A DNA stretch of 64,000 nucleotides from Sipunculus nudus. Lineage: Eukaryota > Annelida > Sipuncula > Golfingiida > Sipunculidae. Each line of letters starts with the position of its first letter. The stretch's first letter is position 1. The notes below the pieces were generated by a model. The model made no database searches. It was not told the DNA's origin and worked only from the letters and a program-made list of their open reading frames with translations. The DNA is taken from assembly GCA_026874595.1 (NCBI GenBank), contig CM049310.1, forward strand, positions 41,421,558-41,485,557, written 5' to 3'. This document shows positions 23,402 to 34,461 of the stretch, piece after piece. Position numbers and translations under genes: made by a program.

Positions 23402-24545
23402 ATGGCAGATTTCAAACCTAAGACATTTGTTGAAGATCGCGACCCTGATCAACTGGTCGACAAAACTGGTTCATAAAAGATCAGTTATTGTGTTTGGGAG
23501 AATACCTAGGGCTAGGTGTGAAAAAAGCTTTGAGAAAGCCTTATATCATTGCTAAAATCATGCAGGATCTAGTTAGCAAAGGTAAAATTGAACAGAGTGA
23601 AATGGAAACATAAAATATAACAGCCTTGCTATTTGCAGTTGGAAATAAAAAAAAGTAGCAATGCAACATGAGCTAGCATTAAAGCAGTTAGAATTAAAAA
23701 AATAAAAGAAAAAGAATTTGAGTTTAAACGGCTGGAGTTAGAAAGGCTCAAACTAGAACGTAGACTAAGTGCTTCGCCTACTCACAGTTTTGATGTTACT
23801 AAATAGATGAGACTTGTCCTCCCTTTTCAAGAAAAAGATGTTGATAAATATTTCTAACATTTTGAGAAGGTAGCTAAAAATTTAAAATGGCCTAAGGAAA
23901 ATTGGACTATGCCATTACAAAGTGTATTGTCTGGCAAGGCCAGAGAAATTTATACAGAGCTTTCAGTAGAAGCCGCTGCTGACTATGACCAGGTTAAACG
24001 GTTAATCCTAAAAGGTTACGAGTTAGTTCCGGAGGCATACCGTTAGAAATTCAGAAATTTGGGAAAAGCGCAAAGAATAGACCTATGTCGAATTTGCTAG
24101 GACAATAGATCAGTTGCTTGATCGCTGGTGTAGTTCTAAAATGTAATGAAAGATTATGACAATTTGCGCTGCATTAACGCAGATTTTAAAACTTTTCTTG
24201 ATGAGAAAAGTCCTGAAACATTTGACATTGCTGCTCAATTAGCTTATAATTATTCATGAACACACAAAATACCCTTTACTGGCAAATCAAACCAGCCATT
24301 CACAAACAAGAATGTTAATCAGTATGGTCCAAAGAATTTTACAGCGCAGTCACCCAGTACTAGTAGTCCTAATAGTTCAGCAAAGTCCATTGCTACACCT
24401 CAGTCTACGTCCACTGTGTCTGAATCCAACCAAGGCCAGTCATTTTCAAAGAAAATCTGTAATCCTTCATAAAGGAAGGTCATCCTAAATTTGACTGCTT
24501 GAAACTTGCAAGTAAACCTAAGGGTAAACCTTCTGGTTTTGTTTA
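23402..24545 (+). pseudogene. Element 1 gag, decayed
   Basis: The frame starts ATG at 23402 (MADFKPKTF) and is broken within 30 codons. In rotating frames one then finds an N-terminal helical segment (LCLGEYLGL, KALRKPYIIAKIM), a highly charged lysine/glutamate coiled coil (23690-23770) and a capsid block. The capsid block (VDKYF-HFEKVAKNLKWP, then SVLSGKAREIY, LILKGYELVPEAYR) covers 23815-24045. A CCHC-like knuckle at 24458-24498 (IC...KEGHPKFDC) is frameshifted and has lost one cysteine. The protein would package element RNA; at least six stops or shifts prevent translation. The capsid block is similar to the minus-strand fragment at 35885-36067. Confidence 0.8.
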
Positions 24546-24612
24546 AAATCTATGCATAGCATAGTACAAGAGCCATGCTCTTTTCATGTAAATAAGGAGT
24601 AAAACTCCTTTA

Positions 24613-25041
24613 TTGACTCTAATAAAGAGTTTGATGCTACGGAGGCCAACGTGCCGTCTGATTAAAAAAAAATCCGTAGCTTGCTGGGTAAAAACCTCAG
24701 TTGATTCCTGCGAGGAATGTAATAAGGCTAGGTCCATTCAAGGCTCCTGCGAGGAGTATCCTATAAATAAGGCTAAGTCCTTTTATGACTCTTCTGAGAG
24801 TAGAAGGTCCTCTTATAACGTAGAGAAGTTTGTTTCTGCTGAGGCAAATTCCTGTATCGACTCCCATGAGGAGTTTGATTGTAATAAGGATTTAGATTCC
24901 TTTAATGACTCTGAAAAAGAGTGTATGACCGATACTATCAGTGTCGGTTCTTTGTTTGATGAAACTGAGGTAGTAGATTCCTCTCCTGACTCTGAAATTG
25001 ATTTATTTGAGCCATTCATACATGATGGTTTTGCATGGTGA
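24613..25041 (+). pseudogene. Element 1 acidic linker between gag and protease
   Basis: The frame is open for 142 codons. From residue 30 it is built of degenerate repeats of about 18-25 residues around D-S-x-E-E, such as DSCEECNKA, GSCEEYPINKA and DSHEEFDCNKD. It ends in FEPFIHDG, which leads into the protease. The unusual openness may reflect its simple codon content rather than selection. Confidence 0.6.
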
Positions 25042-25372
25042 CACTGGTACAGGCCAAACTCTCATGTTTGCAAACACTTTGCCATTTTCTTATAGGTCTT
25101 TTACTGGTGCACATGCACTTGTTAATGGTATGTTTTCAGACAAGCACACTATAGTTCCGCTTCACAGTATACATTTAAACTCAGATTTGATTTCTGGGAA
25201 TATTGCTGTGGGCATAATTACTATTTTACTCTTTATGGGAATTCAGTTGCTGCCAGGCAATGATGTTGCAGGTTACAAAGTAAAGCCTGTACCAGTAGTG
25301 ACAGAAAAGCCGTCACTTGATCAGGACACTGATCCTGAAAGTCAGCAAACTAGATCTTTGGCCTGTTACTAG
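24998..25372 (+). pseudogene. Element 1 aspartic protease
   Basis: The frame is open for 124 codons. HGDTGTGQTLM carries the D-T-G of a retropepsin; the third position after DTG is normally A or S, so the site may already be altered. GIQLLPGNDVAG, followed by VTEKPSLDQ, gives the C-terminal landmark of this family. In an intact element the protease would process the gag-pol polyprotein. Confidence 0.75.
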
Positions 25373-25479
25373 ATCTATGGCCCAGATAAACACACATGAG
25401 GATAATGGTCCAGATAATAACACTCTAGGTGTCACTGATGCAACATTTTCAAGGTCAGAACTTAGCACAATAGCAGAAT

Positions 25480-26185
25480 AGCATAAGGACCCTGATATTT
25501 CATGTTTGTTTCCCAGGGCAGTTTCTAAAGATGAACTGTCACAGAACCCAGTTTGTTTCTATGTTAAAATGGAGTGCTCATGAGTAAATGGCGACCACCT
25601 GATGCATGCGCTGATGATGAGTGGGCCATCGAACATTATATAGTAATGCCCAAAAGCTTTCGCAATAAAATTCTAAGCATGGCACATGAGGCTCCTTTGT
25701 CTGGCCATTTAGGTATAAATAAAACTTATCAGAAAGTTGGCACACCTCAGGACAGATGTTGTACAATATTGTAAATCATGACACACATGCCAGATGGTAG
25801 GCAAGCCCAATCAGAATCTTCCTAAGGCCCCACTTAGGTTTATTTCTGCTTTCGAGGAACTATTTATTAGGAATATTGTTGATTGTGTTGGACTGCTGTC
25901 AAAAACAAAATCTGTACATGAATACTTGCTGACAATTATGTGCGCATCTACCAGGTTCCCTGAGGCAATACCATTGCGCAAAATTAATGCCAAAAGTGTT
26001 GTCAAGGCTCTGACCAAGTTTTTTTTACAACTTTTGGATTACCAAAATCTGTCCAGTCTGACCAAGGGTCTAATTTTATGTCTGGCTTAATCCATCAAGT
26101 TATGCTTGAGCTAGGTATAAAACAGTACAGCTCTTCGCCATACCATCCTGAAAGTCAGGGTGCCTCGAGCGTTTTCACCAGACAG
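25480..26185 (+). pseudogene. Element 1 integrase, N-terminal and catalytic parts (5' half)
   Basis: Integrase lies directly after protease. The zinc-binding HHCC domain reads AHEAPLSGHLGINKTYQK, then, after a gap and a stop, YCKS-HTCQ at 25770-25800. The DDE core follows with IVDCVGLL (first D), SDQGSNFMSG near 26060 (second D), and YHPESQGA near 26145 with the ERF glutamate region one base out of frame. The frame is interrupted at 26190 by a 2.3-kb insertion and resumes at 28503. An integrase before RT is the order of Ty1/copia and of the Gmr1 branch of gypsy-like elements. Confidence 0.85.
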
Positions 26186-26189
26186 TAAA

Positions 26190-28498
26190 CAAGTGACCCA
26201 TTGGTCATGATGCTCAGCCGACTGCATGTTGACAATAATTCCTTGCATAGGGAACTAATTAAGATAATGTAGGTGGCACCATCATTCATGCAAGTTAGCT
26301 TAAGTTCATTAAGACGCATAAGCACACCCAATAAGACAATCCTTTCAGCAATTCCTGAGGAATCTCCCAATTTGTATGTATTTTGCATTATTTTTAGGAT
26401 GCTCAGACATGCCGCATTAGTTGGAAAAATGAGTTATAAACACCTATAATTTCAAGTTTTTTTCAAGGAGACATCTTATGGACCTCCCTGGATGTCAAAT
26501 GTGAATTCTAGGTCCAATATTTATGATTTGTGCCCTGCTTTTGTTTTAAACTTTTAATTGTTTTGAGGGCACTTTTGTGCGCCATAGCTCAAATGGTATT
26601 GGTAAGAGAGACCTAATTTCAGATTTTCTTGGAGACTTTTCATGAATCTTCCAGGATGTCAAGTTGAAAGGTTCTATGAGACTTTTCATGGGCCTCCCTG
26701 CATGTCAAGATACTAGATTCTAGGTCAAGTCATTACAATATATGCCCTGTTAACAGATGACCACATCTTAAAAAGCCAAAAACAACGAAAAAAAAAATCT
26801 TTAAAAAATATTCGGGTGGCACCACCAGTCTGCAGACTGATGAAACATTCAATGAAAAATATATACATGCAAAGAATGCATTAGCTGTTGAGATACTAGT
26901 GCTTTTGTATCAATTTTTCCATAACTCTGGGGGGTACTTCGAAGCAACATAGCTGAGAGGTTTTGGGTAACAGAGACCTAATTTTACGTTTCCTTAGAGA
27001 CGTTTCATGGGCCTCCCTGCATATCATGGAAGAAGATTGTAGTCCAGCTGTTACGATTTGTGCCCTGTTAACAGATGACCACATGTTTAAATGTATCAAT
27101 AAAATAGAGAAAAAAATGTTTGAAATAAAAAAAATTGCAGGTGGCGCCTCCAGTCCACAGGAACTAATTAAACACTCCACGATCAATATCCATGCAAAGA
27201 ATCATGGTGATCAATGTATAAGTTGATCAGATATATGAGCTTTTCTATCAAATTTTCAATTATTCTTGGTGGTACTTCAGAGCGGCATAGCCGGAAAAAT
27301 ATGGGTAACAGAGACCTTATTATAGGTTTCCAAAGAAATTTTAATGAACCTCTCTGGATATTAAGCTAAAAGATTCTAGGTCCAGCGGTTACAATGTGTG
27401 CCCTGTTAACAGATGACCGCATCTTTAAAGGTATCAAAAATACAGAAAGAACATAGAAAAATTTAAAAAAAGTTGCAGGTGGTGCCACCAGTTCAAAGAA
27501 ACTCATTAAACACTCCATGATCAATATCCATACAAATGATCATGGTGATCAATGTATTAGTTGTTCAAATACTTGAGCTTTTGTTTAAATTTTTTCATTA
27601 TTCTGGGGGGGGGGGGGGGGGGGGGGGGGAATTAAGAGCCCCATGGCTGAAAGAATATGGGTAACAGAGACCTAATATCAGGTTTCCAAGAAGATTTTTC
27701 ATGGACCTCTCTGAATGTCAAGTAAAAAGATTATAGGTCTAACGGTTACGATTCTTGCCCTGTTAACAGATGACCACATCTTTAAATGTCTCAACAAGAG
27801 AGAGAGAGAGAGAGAAAACAAAAATGAATAAAAATAAAAAAATTGCAGGTAGCGCCACCAGACCGCAGAGTCTCATTAAACACTCCACGATCAATATCCA
27901 GGCAAAGAATCATGATGATCAATGTATTAATTGTTTAGATACTACAGCTTTTGTATCAGACTTTTCATTATTCTGGGGGGTACTTCGGAGCGCAATAGCT
28001 GGAAAAATATGGGCAACAGAGACTATATTATAGGTTTCCAAAGAAATTTTTCATGGTCCTCACTGGATATTAAGCTGAAAGATTTTAGGTCCAGCGGTTA
28101 CAATGTGTGCCCTGTTAACAGATGACCGCGTCATTAAAGGTATCAAAAATACAGAAAAAAAATTCGAAAAAGATACAGGTTGCGCGACCAGTCCGCTGAA
28201 ACTGATTAAACACTCCATGATAAATATCCATGCAAAAATCATGATGATCAATCAATTAGTTGTTCAAATACTTGAGCTTTTGTATCAATTTTTTTTATTA
28301 TTCTGGGGGGGGGGGGGTTACTTTGGAGCACTATGGCTGGAAGAATATGGATAAACAGAGACCTAATTTCAGGTTTCCAAGAAGATTTTCCATGGACCTC
28401 TCTGGATGTCAAGTGGGAAGATTCTAGGTATAGAGGTTACAATTTGTGACGGACAAAGAGTAATTGCTAAAGCTCAGATGACTTACAGTCAGCTGAGC
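26190..28498. mobile_element. Insertion in element 1 integrase carrying a tandem ~320-357-bp array
   Basis: The integrase frame stops at 26189 and resumes at 28503. TAAA is found on both sides (26186-26189 and 28499-28502) and is the likely target duplication. Inside, the phrase ccctgttaacagatgacc recurs near 26742, 27063, 27401, 27758 and 28109, with a diverged sixth unit at the left. Each unit includes an aggtggcgccacc-like phrase, cactccatgatcaatatcca, and a G-run of up to about 24 near 27605. The left and right ends contain related inverted phrases (gctcagccgactg near 26213; its counterpart ends cagtcagctgagc at 28498). The ggacaaagag-gctgagctaaaaa tail is a type I associate with bivalve repeats. 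No transposase is present. Several open frames inside (26963-27226, 27770-28033 and others) are repeat shadows. Confidence 0.8.
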
Positions 28499-28502
28499 TA
28501 AA

Positions 28503-28990
28503 AACATGATTGGGACTTATTGTTATGACACCCAGAAAGACTGGGAAGAAGAAATCCACCTATTGCTGATTGCTGTCAGAGAATCATTTCAAGAGTCCTT
28601 GGGTTTCAGTCCATTTGAACTAGTTATTGGACACTCAGTTCGCGGTCCATTACAACTGCTTAAAGGAAAACTCTTGTGTGAAAATCCTGATTCTCTTAGT
28701 TTGTTACAGTATGTCTCAGCCTTTCGCACTAAACTTTACAATGGTTGTGAGATTGCAAAGTCAAATCTAAAATCTGTACACAAAGTTAAATGAAAACAAA
28801 GTATGACAAGTACACTGTAAGTGGGACGTTTGAGCCTGATGAAAAGGTCCTTGCCTTACTTCCCATCCCTTGCAGACCTCTGCAAGCTAGGTATTTTGGT
28901 CCTAACACTATTTAGATGAAAGTAAGTGATTTATATTACATACTGTTGACACCAGATGGGCGTAAGATGAAACAACTGTGCCATGTTAAC
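28503..28990 (+). pseudogene. Element 1 integrase, C-terminal part
   Basis: The frame resumes with NMIGTYCYDTQKDWEEE and stays open to 28793. It shows VRESFQESLGFSPFELVIGH and LLQYVSAFRTKLYN, the usual end of a gypsy integrase core. Later frames keep LPIPCRPLQARYFGP and LCHVNMLKPYYD, typical of the C-terminal GPY-like region. It is continuous with the 5' half apart from a one-base offset at the insertion site. Confidence 0.8.
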
Positions 28991-29214
28991 ATGTTGAAAC
29001 CATATTATGACAGAAATAGCACATCACATGCTGTACATAATGGTTAAAGTAGATACTGATTGTAAGTGTGATGTAGACATTCAGTGTGGTACAGTACCAC
29101 TAAAAAACTCAGACATGCTTAACAACCTTGATGCCAAACTGTCACACCTTACCGCACAACAACAACAAGGCCTCAAGAACCTGCTGCGAATTTTGTAAAT
29201 TTGTTTATTGACAT

Positions 29215-29970
29215 TCCAACGCGAACTTACATATTGTGCCATGACGTCGATGCACGCGAGGCAAGCGCAGTCAAGCAGCATCCTTATAGACTGAATCCAG
29301 GAAAGCAAAAATATCTACAGGATGAGGTTTAATATTTGCTGGACAATGATTTTATTGAACCTAGTAACAGTAACTGGAGTTCACCATGTATTCTTGTGCC
29401 ATAACCTGATGGAATTTACCGTATGTGCACAGATTATCGAAAACTGAGCTCTGTCACCAAGACCGACACGTTCCCGATTCCGAGGCTCGATGCTTGTATT
29501 GATAGAGTCGGTAGCTGCAGATATGTCTCCAAGTTTGACTTGCTAAAAAGATTCTGGCAAGTTCCGCTGACAGAACGAGCAAAAGAAGTGTCCGCATTTG
29601 TGACGCCGCAAGGACTGTATCAGTATAAAGTTTGGCATGAAAAACTCGCCAGCCACGTTCCAGCGCCACATCCATATGGTTGTCAAAGACATTCAGGGAT
29701 GCGACGCATATATATTGATGACCTTATCGTGTACAGCGACACCTCGGAGAAACATCTGCAAGTTCTTTGAAAGACTCAGTGAAGCACGTCTGACCATCAA
29801 CTTAGTTAAATCTGAGTTTTGTCATACACAAGTAACATTTTTGGGTCATATTTTAGGGCAGGGTCAAGTTAAACCTGTTGATGCTAAAATAAGTGCTACT
29901 TCTGCATTTCCTGGACCAGAAAACAAAAAGCAAATAATGCGTTTTCTTGGTATGGTTGGATATTAAAGGA
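29215..29970 (+). pseudogene. Element 1 reverse transcriptase
   Basis: The frame carries KQHPYRLNPGK, then the fingers-palm motifs DYRKLSSVTKTDTFPIP, SKFDLLKRFWQVPLTE (motif A) and TPQGLYQYKV. A frameshift gives MKNSPATFQR, and a second shift leads to the catalytic YIDDLIVYS near 29709. The thumb (FLGHILGQGQVKP) follows near 29840. At least four frame changes make it non-functional. It lies downstream of integrase. Confidence 0.85.
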
Positions 29971-29974
29971 AGTT

Positions 29975-30510
29975 TTGTCCAAATTTGTTTCAGCTGTAGC
30001 TGGACCTTTGACTATTTTGCTAAAGAAGAAACAAAAGTTTGTATGGAATGTTCAGTGTGAAAATGCATTTCAGGATTTGAATGCAATTCTGCAAAGTTCA
30101 CCAGTTTTGGTAGCTCCAGACTTTTCTGTACCTTTTAAGATAGCCGTAGATGCTAGTGATACTGCTGCTGCTGTGTTGTTAAAGAAGGCAGTGATGGCAT
30201 ATATCATCAAATTTGTTATTTTACAAGAAAGTTTAATACAAACCAGAAAAACTACACCACTATTGAAAAGGAATGTTTGGGTTTTATTCTGACATTGCAA
30301 CATTTTGAAGTTTATGTTACTTCATTCGTCAAGCCTATCATTGCCTTCAGCGATCACAATCCCCTTATATTCATTTACAAGTTGAAATATAAACATCAAA
30401 TATTGTCGAGATCGAGTTTGTTTTTACAGGATTACAACCTTGAAATCAGACACATTAAAGGGAAAGACAAGGTACTTGCTGATTGCTTATCGAGATGTTG
30501 ATGTAATGTT
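29975..30510 (+). pseudogene. Element 1 RNase H
   Basis: Open frames give FVWNVQCENAFQDLNAIL and then FKIAVDASDTAAAVLL (first catalytic D). In the next frame follow the TIEKECLGFILTLQHFEVY-like block and FSDHNPLIF, and the frame ends RHIKGKDKVLADCLSR. These are the usual landmarks of gypsy RNase H, with a frameshift near 30280. It is the last coding domain; the 3' LTR follows directly. Confidence 0.85.
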
Positions 30511-30548
30511 GTAAATAAGATGTTTTTGAGGATTTAGTGATTCTAGTC

Positions 30549-31266
30549 GCCGGGACGGCCCACGTGTGAACCCTGATATGTAGAAACATAGCGTTCGTTG
30601 TTCTAGATGTTTCCTGTAACGTGTGTATTATGGGTTCTTTAGATTGTTCGGGAAATGGAAAGTTATCGGCTTGAGGTGAAAAGTTATAAATATGGGGCTG
30701 TGTTTTGGAGCCAGGAGAGAGAAGAGATATATTCCAGCAGACACAGGAGAGAGTAATTCAGTTTGTGGACTTTTTAAGTGCGGCAGTTATAGATTTTCTT
30801 CTAGATTTGTGATGGATCTTATATAGTCTTCAGTTTGCTTTCGGGATTATAACAAGAATTCACTTTTAGATCATAACAATTGATTTTTTGATTTGAACTG
30901 GACTGTTATTCTCTGGAAAGATTTATGTGAACTTTTCATCTGGTTTATATGCTTTAGAGGACTTGTTGTCGCTGTGACAGTGGTGGTATCCAGGTACCGT
31001 ACACTTTATTTATATACTTGTTTTGGATTACTGTTGTATTGTTGTTATAATGTGTATTTGTATTAATTTAGTGTTTTGTAATGTTAGGATTGTTTAAAAA
31101 ATAAATAATTATTATTTATTTATTAAAAAAAAAACACTGACTTCTTTATTTATTCCCCTAGACATTTCACGCTGCCTAGTGATACAGAATCTGTTTTTTA
31201 ATCTCCATTACAAAAAAAAATTGTTTGTCACGACTATGTGATATGTTGATATTAGGTTCCGTAACA
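30549..31266 (+). mobile_element. 3' LTR of element 1, 5'-truncated
   Basis: It matches 22505-23234 of the 5' LTR and ends GTAACA. The first 157 bp of the LTR and the polypurine tract are missing: only about 40 bp separate it from the RNase H end. A deletion across the pol-LTR border is the simplest reading. Confidence 0.85.
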
Positions 31267-31270
31267 ATAT

Positions 31271-31510
31271 GCCCCCTCTTGATGCTCTTTCCACTCTATT
31301 TTATTAGGCTTTCCCTTTCTAGTCAAATCCGTAAGAGGAGCTGCTATAGTAGCGAAGTTAGGAAATTATATCCTGTAATAACCAACCAACCTATTAAATG
31401 GTCATCTCTTGTTCTTGGTTTAACGTCTTATATCTGGCCCTATTACGAACTAGATTTTCATGAATGCCCTCAATATTTCCAATAATCAAATCGAACATGG
31501 GATCATCGAC
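31271..31510 (-). pseudogene. Older gypsy element: protease end joined to RT thumb
   Basis: On the minus strand PMFDLIIGNIEG, the C-terminal protease motif of many gypsy elements, lies near 31470. It is followed within about 100 bp by LVGYYR, then FPNFATIAAPLTDLTRKGK and WKEHQEGAY, the thumb/connection before RNase H. The RT palm is missing, so an internal deletion removed most of RT. The last codon meets the ATAT duplication, and the frame continues at 22343. Confidence 0.75.
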
Positions 31511-31879
31511 ACAAGCGTGTTCTGACTACACAGAATGGTGTGTCTATGGGTGTCATGGCCACACGATGTACACTCTCATGGCAATTAACCCAATGACACG
31601 TAGCCTATATCTTAAAATTACAGTTGACCTTTACCTACCAGACTAGTCCTAATAATAACACCAACACAACCGGGGTCTCTCATCACCCTTACATCACTAT
31701 TGTCCACTCCACCCTGGGTACTGGTACAGGACTTTTAGACTGAACCTCCGCAGTCTCATCTAAATTTGTTTCCCTTTCCATGCTAATACACGCAAAACCC
31801 GAGTGAATCACAGTCTGACTAGCTCTCTTGCCTACTTCATCTTCATCACTCTCATTATCCTTTGTTAACAAATTCTTTC

Positions 31880-32014
31880 AATCTCGTGCAAGATGACCGA
31901 TTATTCTACAATTATATCACCATTACAATTCCGTGCTATATGACCAGTCCTCCCACATTTAAAGCAATTTCAACACTTTCGCGCTATATGACCAATTTTC
32001 TCACATTTGAAACA
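31880..32014 (-). pseudogene. Older gypsy element: gag zinc knuckles
   Basis: Two intact CX2CX4HX4C motifs are encoded: CFKCEKIGHIARKC (31973-32014) and CFKCGRTGHIARNC (31925-31966), separated by a stop. A third (RIIGHLARD, about 31880-31906) is degenerate. They would bind RNA in the nucleocapsid part of gag. They lie upstream (in element sense) of the protease fragment at 31.5 kb and share its orientation. The 60-codon frame at 31689-31871 probably belongs to the linker between them. Confidence 0.8.
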
Positions 32015-33216
32015 ACAGATCTATTTATCATTCAATATACTGTCAGATACTTCCTGATCTACTCCGGAACTCTCCACTAATGAGGGCCATCTGGCAGGTT
32101 AAGCCTGCTGGTGGTACAAATATAGTGCTTGCTCCAGCACTCCGTGGTCATATTATATAGCATTTACCCTGTTAATAAAAGCCAGCTACTTTCTGTGTAA
32201 TCACCTCTTTTTACACTATTTTTCAACAGAAGGAGTGAAGGATTTCCTGGATTATTTGTAAGCAGATGGATTGCCTGTTTGTTGGGAAAAAACATCCTGT
32301 TATTAAAAATGCCCGCGACTCATTTTTTAATGGCTATTGAACCTTAAACTACAAAAACTTGTCTAAACCATGTTGAAATCTATTTACTATTACAATTTTT
32401 ATTTTTAATCTGCCAATTAGGTTGATTTAAACCAGATATTTCTTCAACCTCAAGGTGAGGTTGTCAACCTCAGGGTGAGACGAGCCAACTCAATAGGAAA
32501 CACCCCATCAGAGATTGAGTAACATTTGAATATTTTACATATGAAACATATTACATTTGAAATGTCTGTGTTGTGTCAATTTGGTGCCATCATGTGATCC
32601 TAAGTAATCACTGGTGTATAATCCTTATTAATTTTTTGGCCAATGTCATTCAGTAGGAAATGGCACTCAGCTGTTTCATAAATGTTAAAATCTTCAGTAA
32701 ATGTTAAATTTATTTCCACTATGACTTAGTACAGCAATTTATTAACATAACTTCATTATGTGGACTATTTTTATCTTAATTTATGTTTATTGCATCTTAT
32801 TCTCTTAATCTGTTCATTGTTTGCAATACTTTTACACGAAGTGGTTCAGAATCCAGTGTTAAAAGCTCAATATGTATCCAGTCTGATCTATTTCTCCTGT
32901 GATCTTTATGTGGGATTAAATTAAATCTCACGGCTTCTATTTGTGGCTTCAGTAGTTGCCTATGTTATCCATCTGGTAGTATTTAATTCTAATTATCCAT
33001 GGTCAATTACAGATTAATCTAAGTGAAATGGATCCTAGATTATACGCACAGCCCTATGTCCAGCCTACTACTGTGAATCACAGCCTTCAGTCACTAGACA
33101 CTGTTTGAACCACCTGCAGGCCTGTGTGGTCAGCTTGCAGGGAGTTCCGGATAAGGTCCATTCTAACTGCATTATAATGTAACAGCCTATTTGACATTGT
33201 CTGGCCACTTGGTGGG
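32015..33216. other. Probable gypsy-derived and unidentified DNA
   Basis: No clear coding signature is present. Near 32448 the phrase caacctca-ggtgag occurs twice in tandem. This stretch may hold decayed gag of the older minus-strand element. Confidence 0.3.
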
Positions 33217-34461
33217 TAAAGCCGTGGTCCCAACCCGCCGTTCTTGCAAGTGCGTGCTGTCTACTTGCAAAATAGTGGGCAAAATTTGGGGATCCGTCCG
33301 TGGTGAGTACCGCCTACGTGCGGATTTGGGAGCACGCATAGCACTTTTAGTGTACGAGGAATATTCGCTGCGTTCGGGCTACGGATTCACCCCCGACATC
33401 GAGCGGAAAAACTCACGTTCATCGCGCTTGCACGCACTTACAACATGCGAGTGAGTAAGGACACCATACACCATGATCAGCACGTGTAAGTACGGCCTAC
33501 GTGCGATAATGTGGCATTCGCACGGAGATTTACATTACAAACACGTTGTAAGCCGGTTCAACTGACTTACCTACGATGCACGCTAACGCTCACGGGCCAC
33601 GCCTTGCGCAACCGTGCGAGTGACGTGCCTTAACGTACCCCTCCCTACTCTTGCCAATCGCTCCCCTAGTTTTCAGGAAAAAATATGTGGCGGCCGTGGC
33701 CTCCCCCAAAAAAGTACTGACTAAAAACAGGCACAGTGAGTTGTGACATGGGCTTTACGGTTTACATTCAACCTACCAGGTTGATGTCTACATTCAAGTT
33801 GTGTGTTCCCGGCAACTAAGAACCTTTCTGCCAAATCGGCAAAATCTGACAAAAAAGCTGGGGCTGCATGACGCAGGTGTACAGTTTAATCAACAGGACA
33901 AGAGTTAAGCCCAAGTCACAACCAACCGTGCGTGTTTTTAGTCCGTATGTTTTTTGGGGAGGCCAGGGCCCCAACGTTTTCCTGAAACGTGGGGAGGGAG
34001 TGGCAAGAGTGGGGGAGGGAGTACGTCAACCCACGTCACTCGCACGGTTGCGCAAGGTGTTAGTAGGTGGCCCGTGAGCGGTTGCGTGCATAGTACGTTG
34101 CGCACGTGGCGAGTTGTGCGTGCTTACAACGTGTTTGTAACGTACGATCTCCGTGCGAATGCCACGTTATCGCACGGAAGCCGTACTTACACGTGCTGCT
34201 CACGTACGGTGTCCTTATTGTTGTAAGTGCGTGCAAGTGCGATGAACGTGAGTTTTTCCGCCCGTTGTCGTTGTCCTTAGCACGACCGCATCCCGAATGC
34301 AGCGAAAATTCTCATTGCACTTAAGGTGTACGGCGTGTCTGCGTGCGCCCAAATCCGTACTGAGGCGATACTCGCCACGTACGGTTCCCCAAATTTTGCC
34401 CACGTTTTTGCAAGTAGACAGCAAGCACTTGCAAGTACGGCGGGTTGTGACCATGGCTTTA
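33217..34461. mobile_element. Foldback element with ~550-bp inverted arms
   Basis: The left arm (33217-33757) begins TAAAGCC and the right arm (33905-34461) ends GGCTTTA. When one arm is reversed the two match along their whole length at roughly 80-85% by eye. Shared blocks include gggcaaaatttgggga, cgcacggagat, acaaacacgttgtaag and gcgcaaccgtgcgagtgacg. The loop is about 147 bp. The element is GC-richer than its surroundings and full of gtacg/cgtgcg half-sites. No transposase is encoded. The open frames at 33191-33454, 33868-34324 and 34215-34518 are products of the arms. No clear target duplication was seen. Confidence 0.85.
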
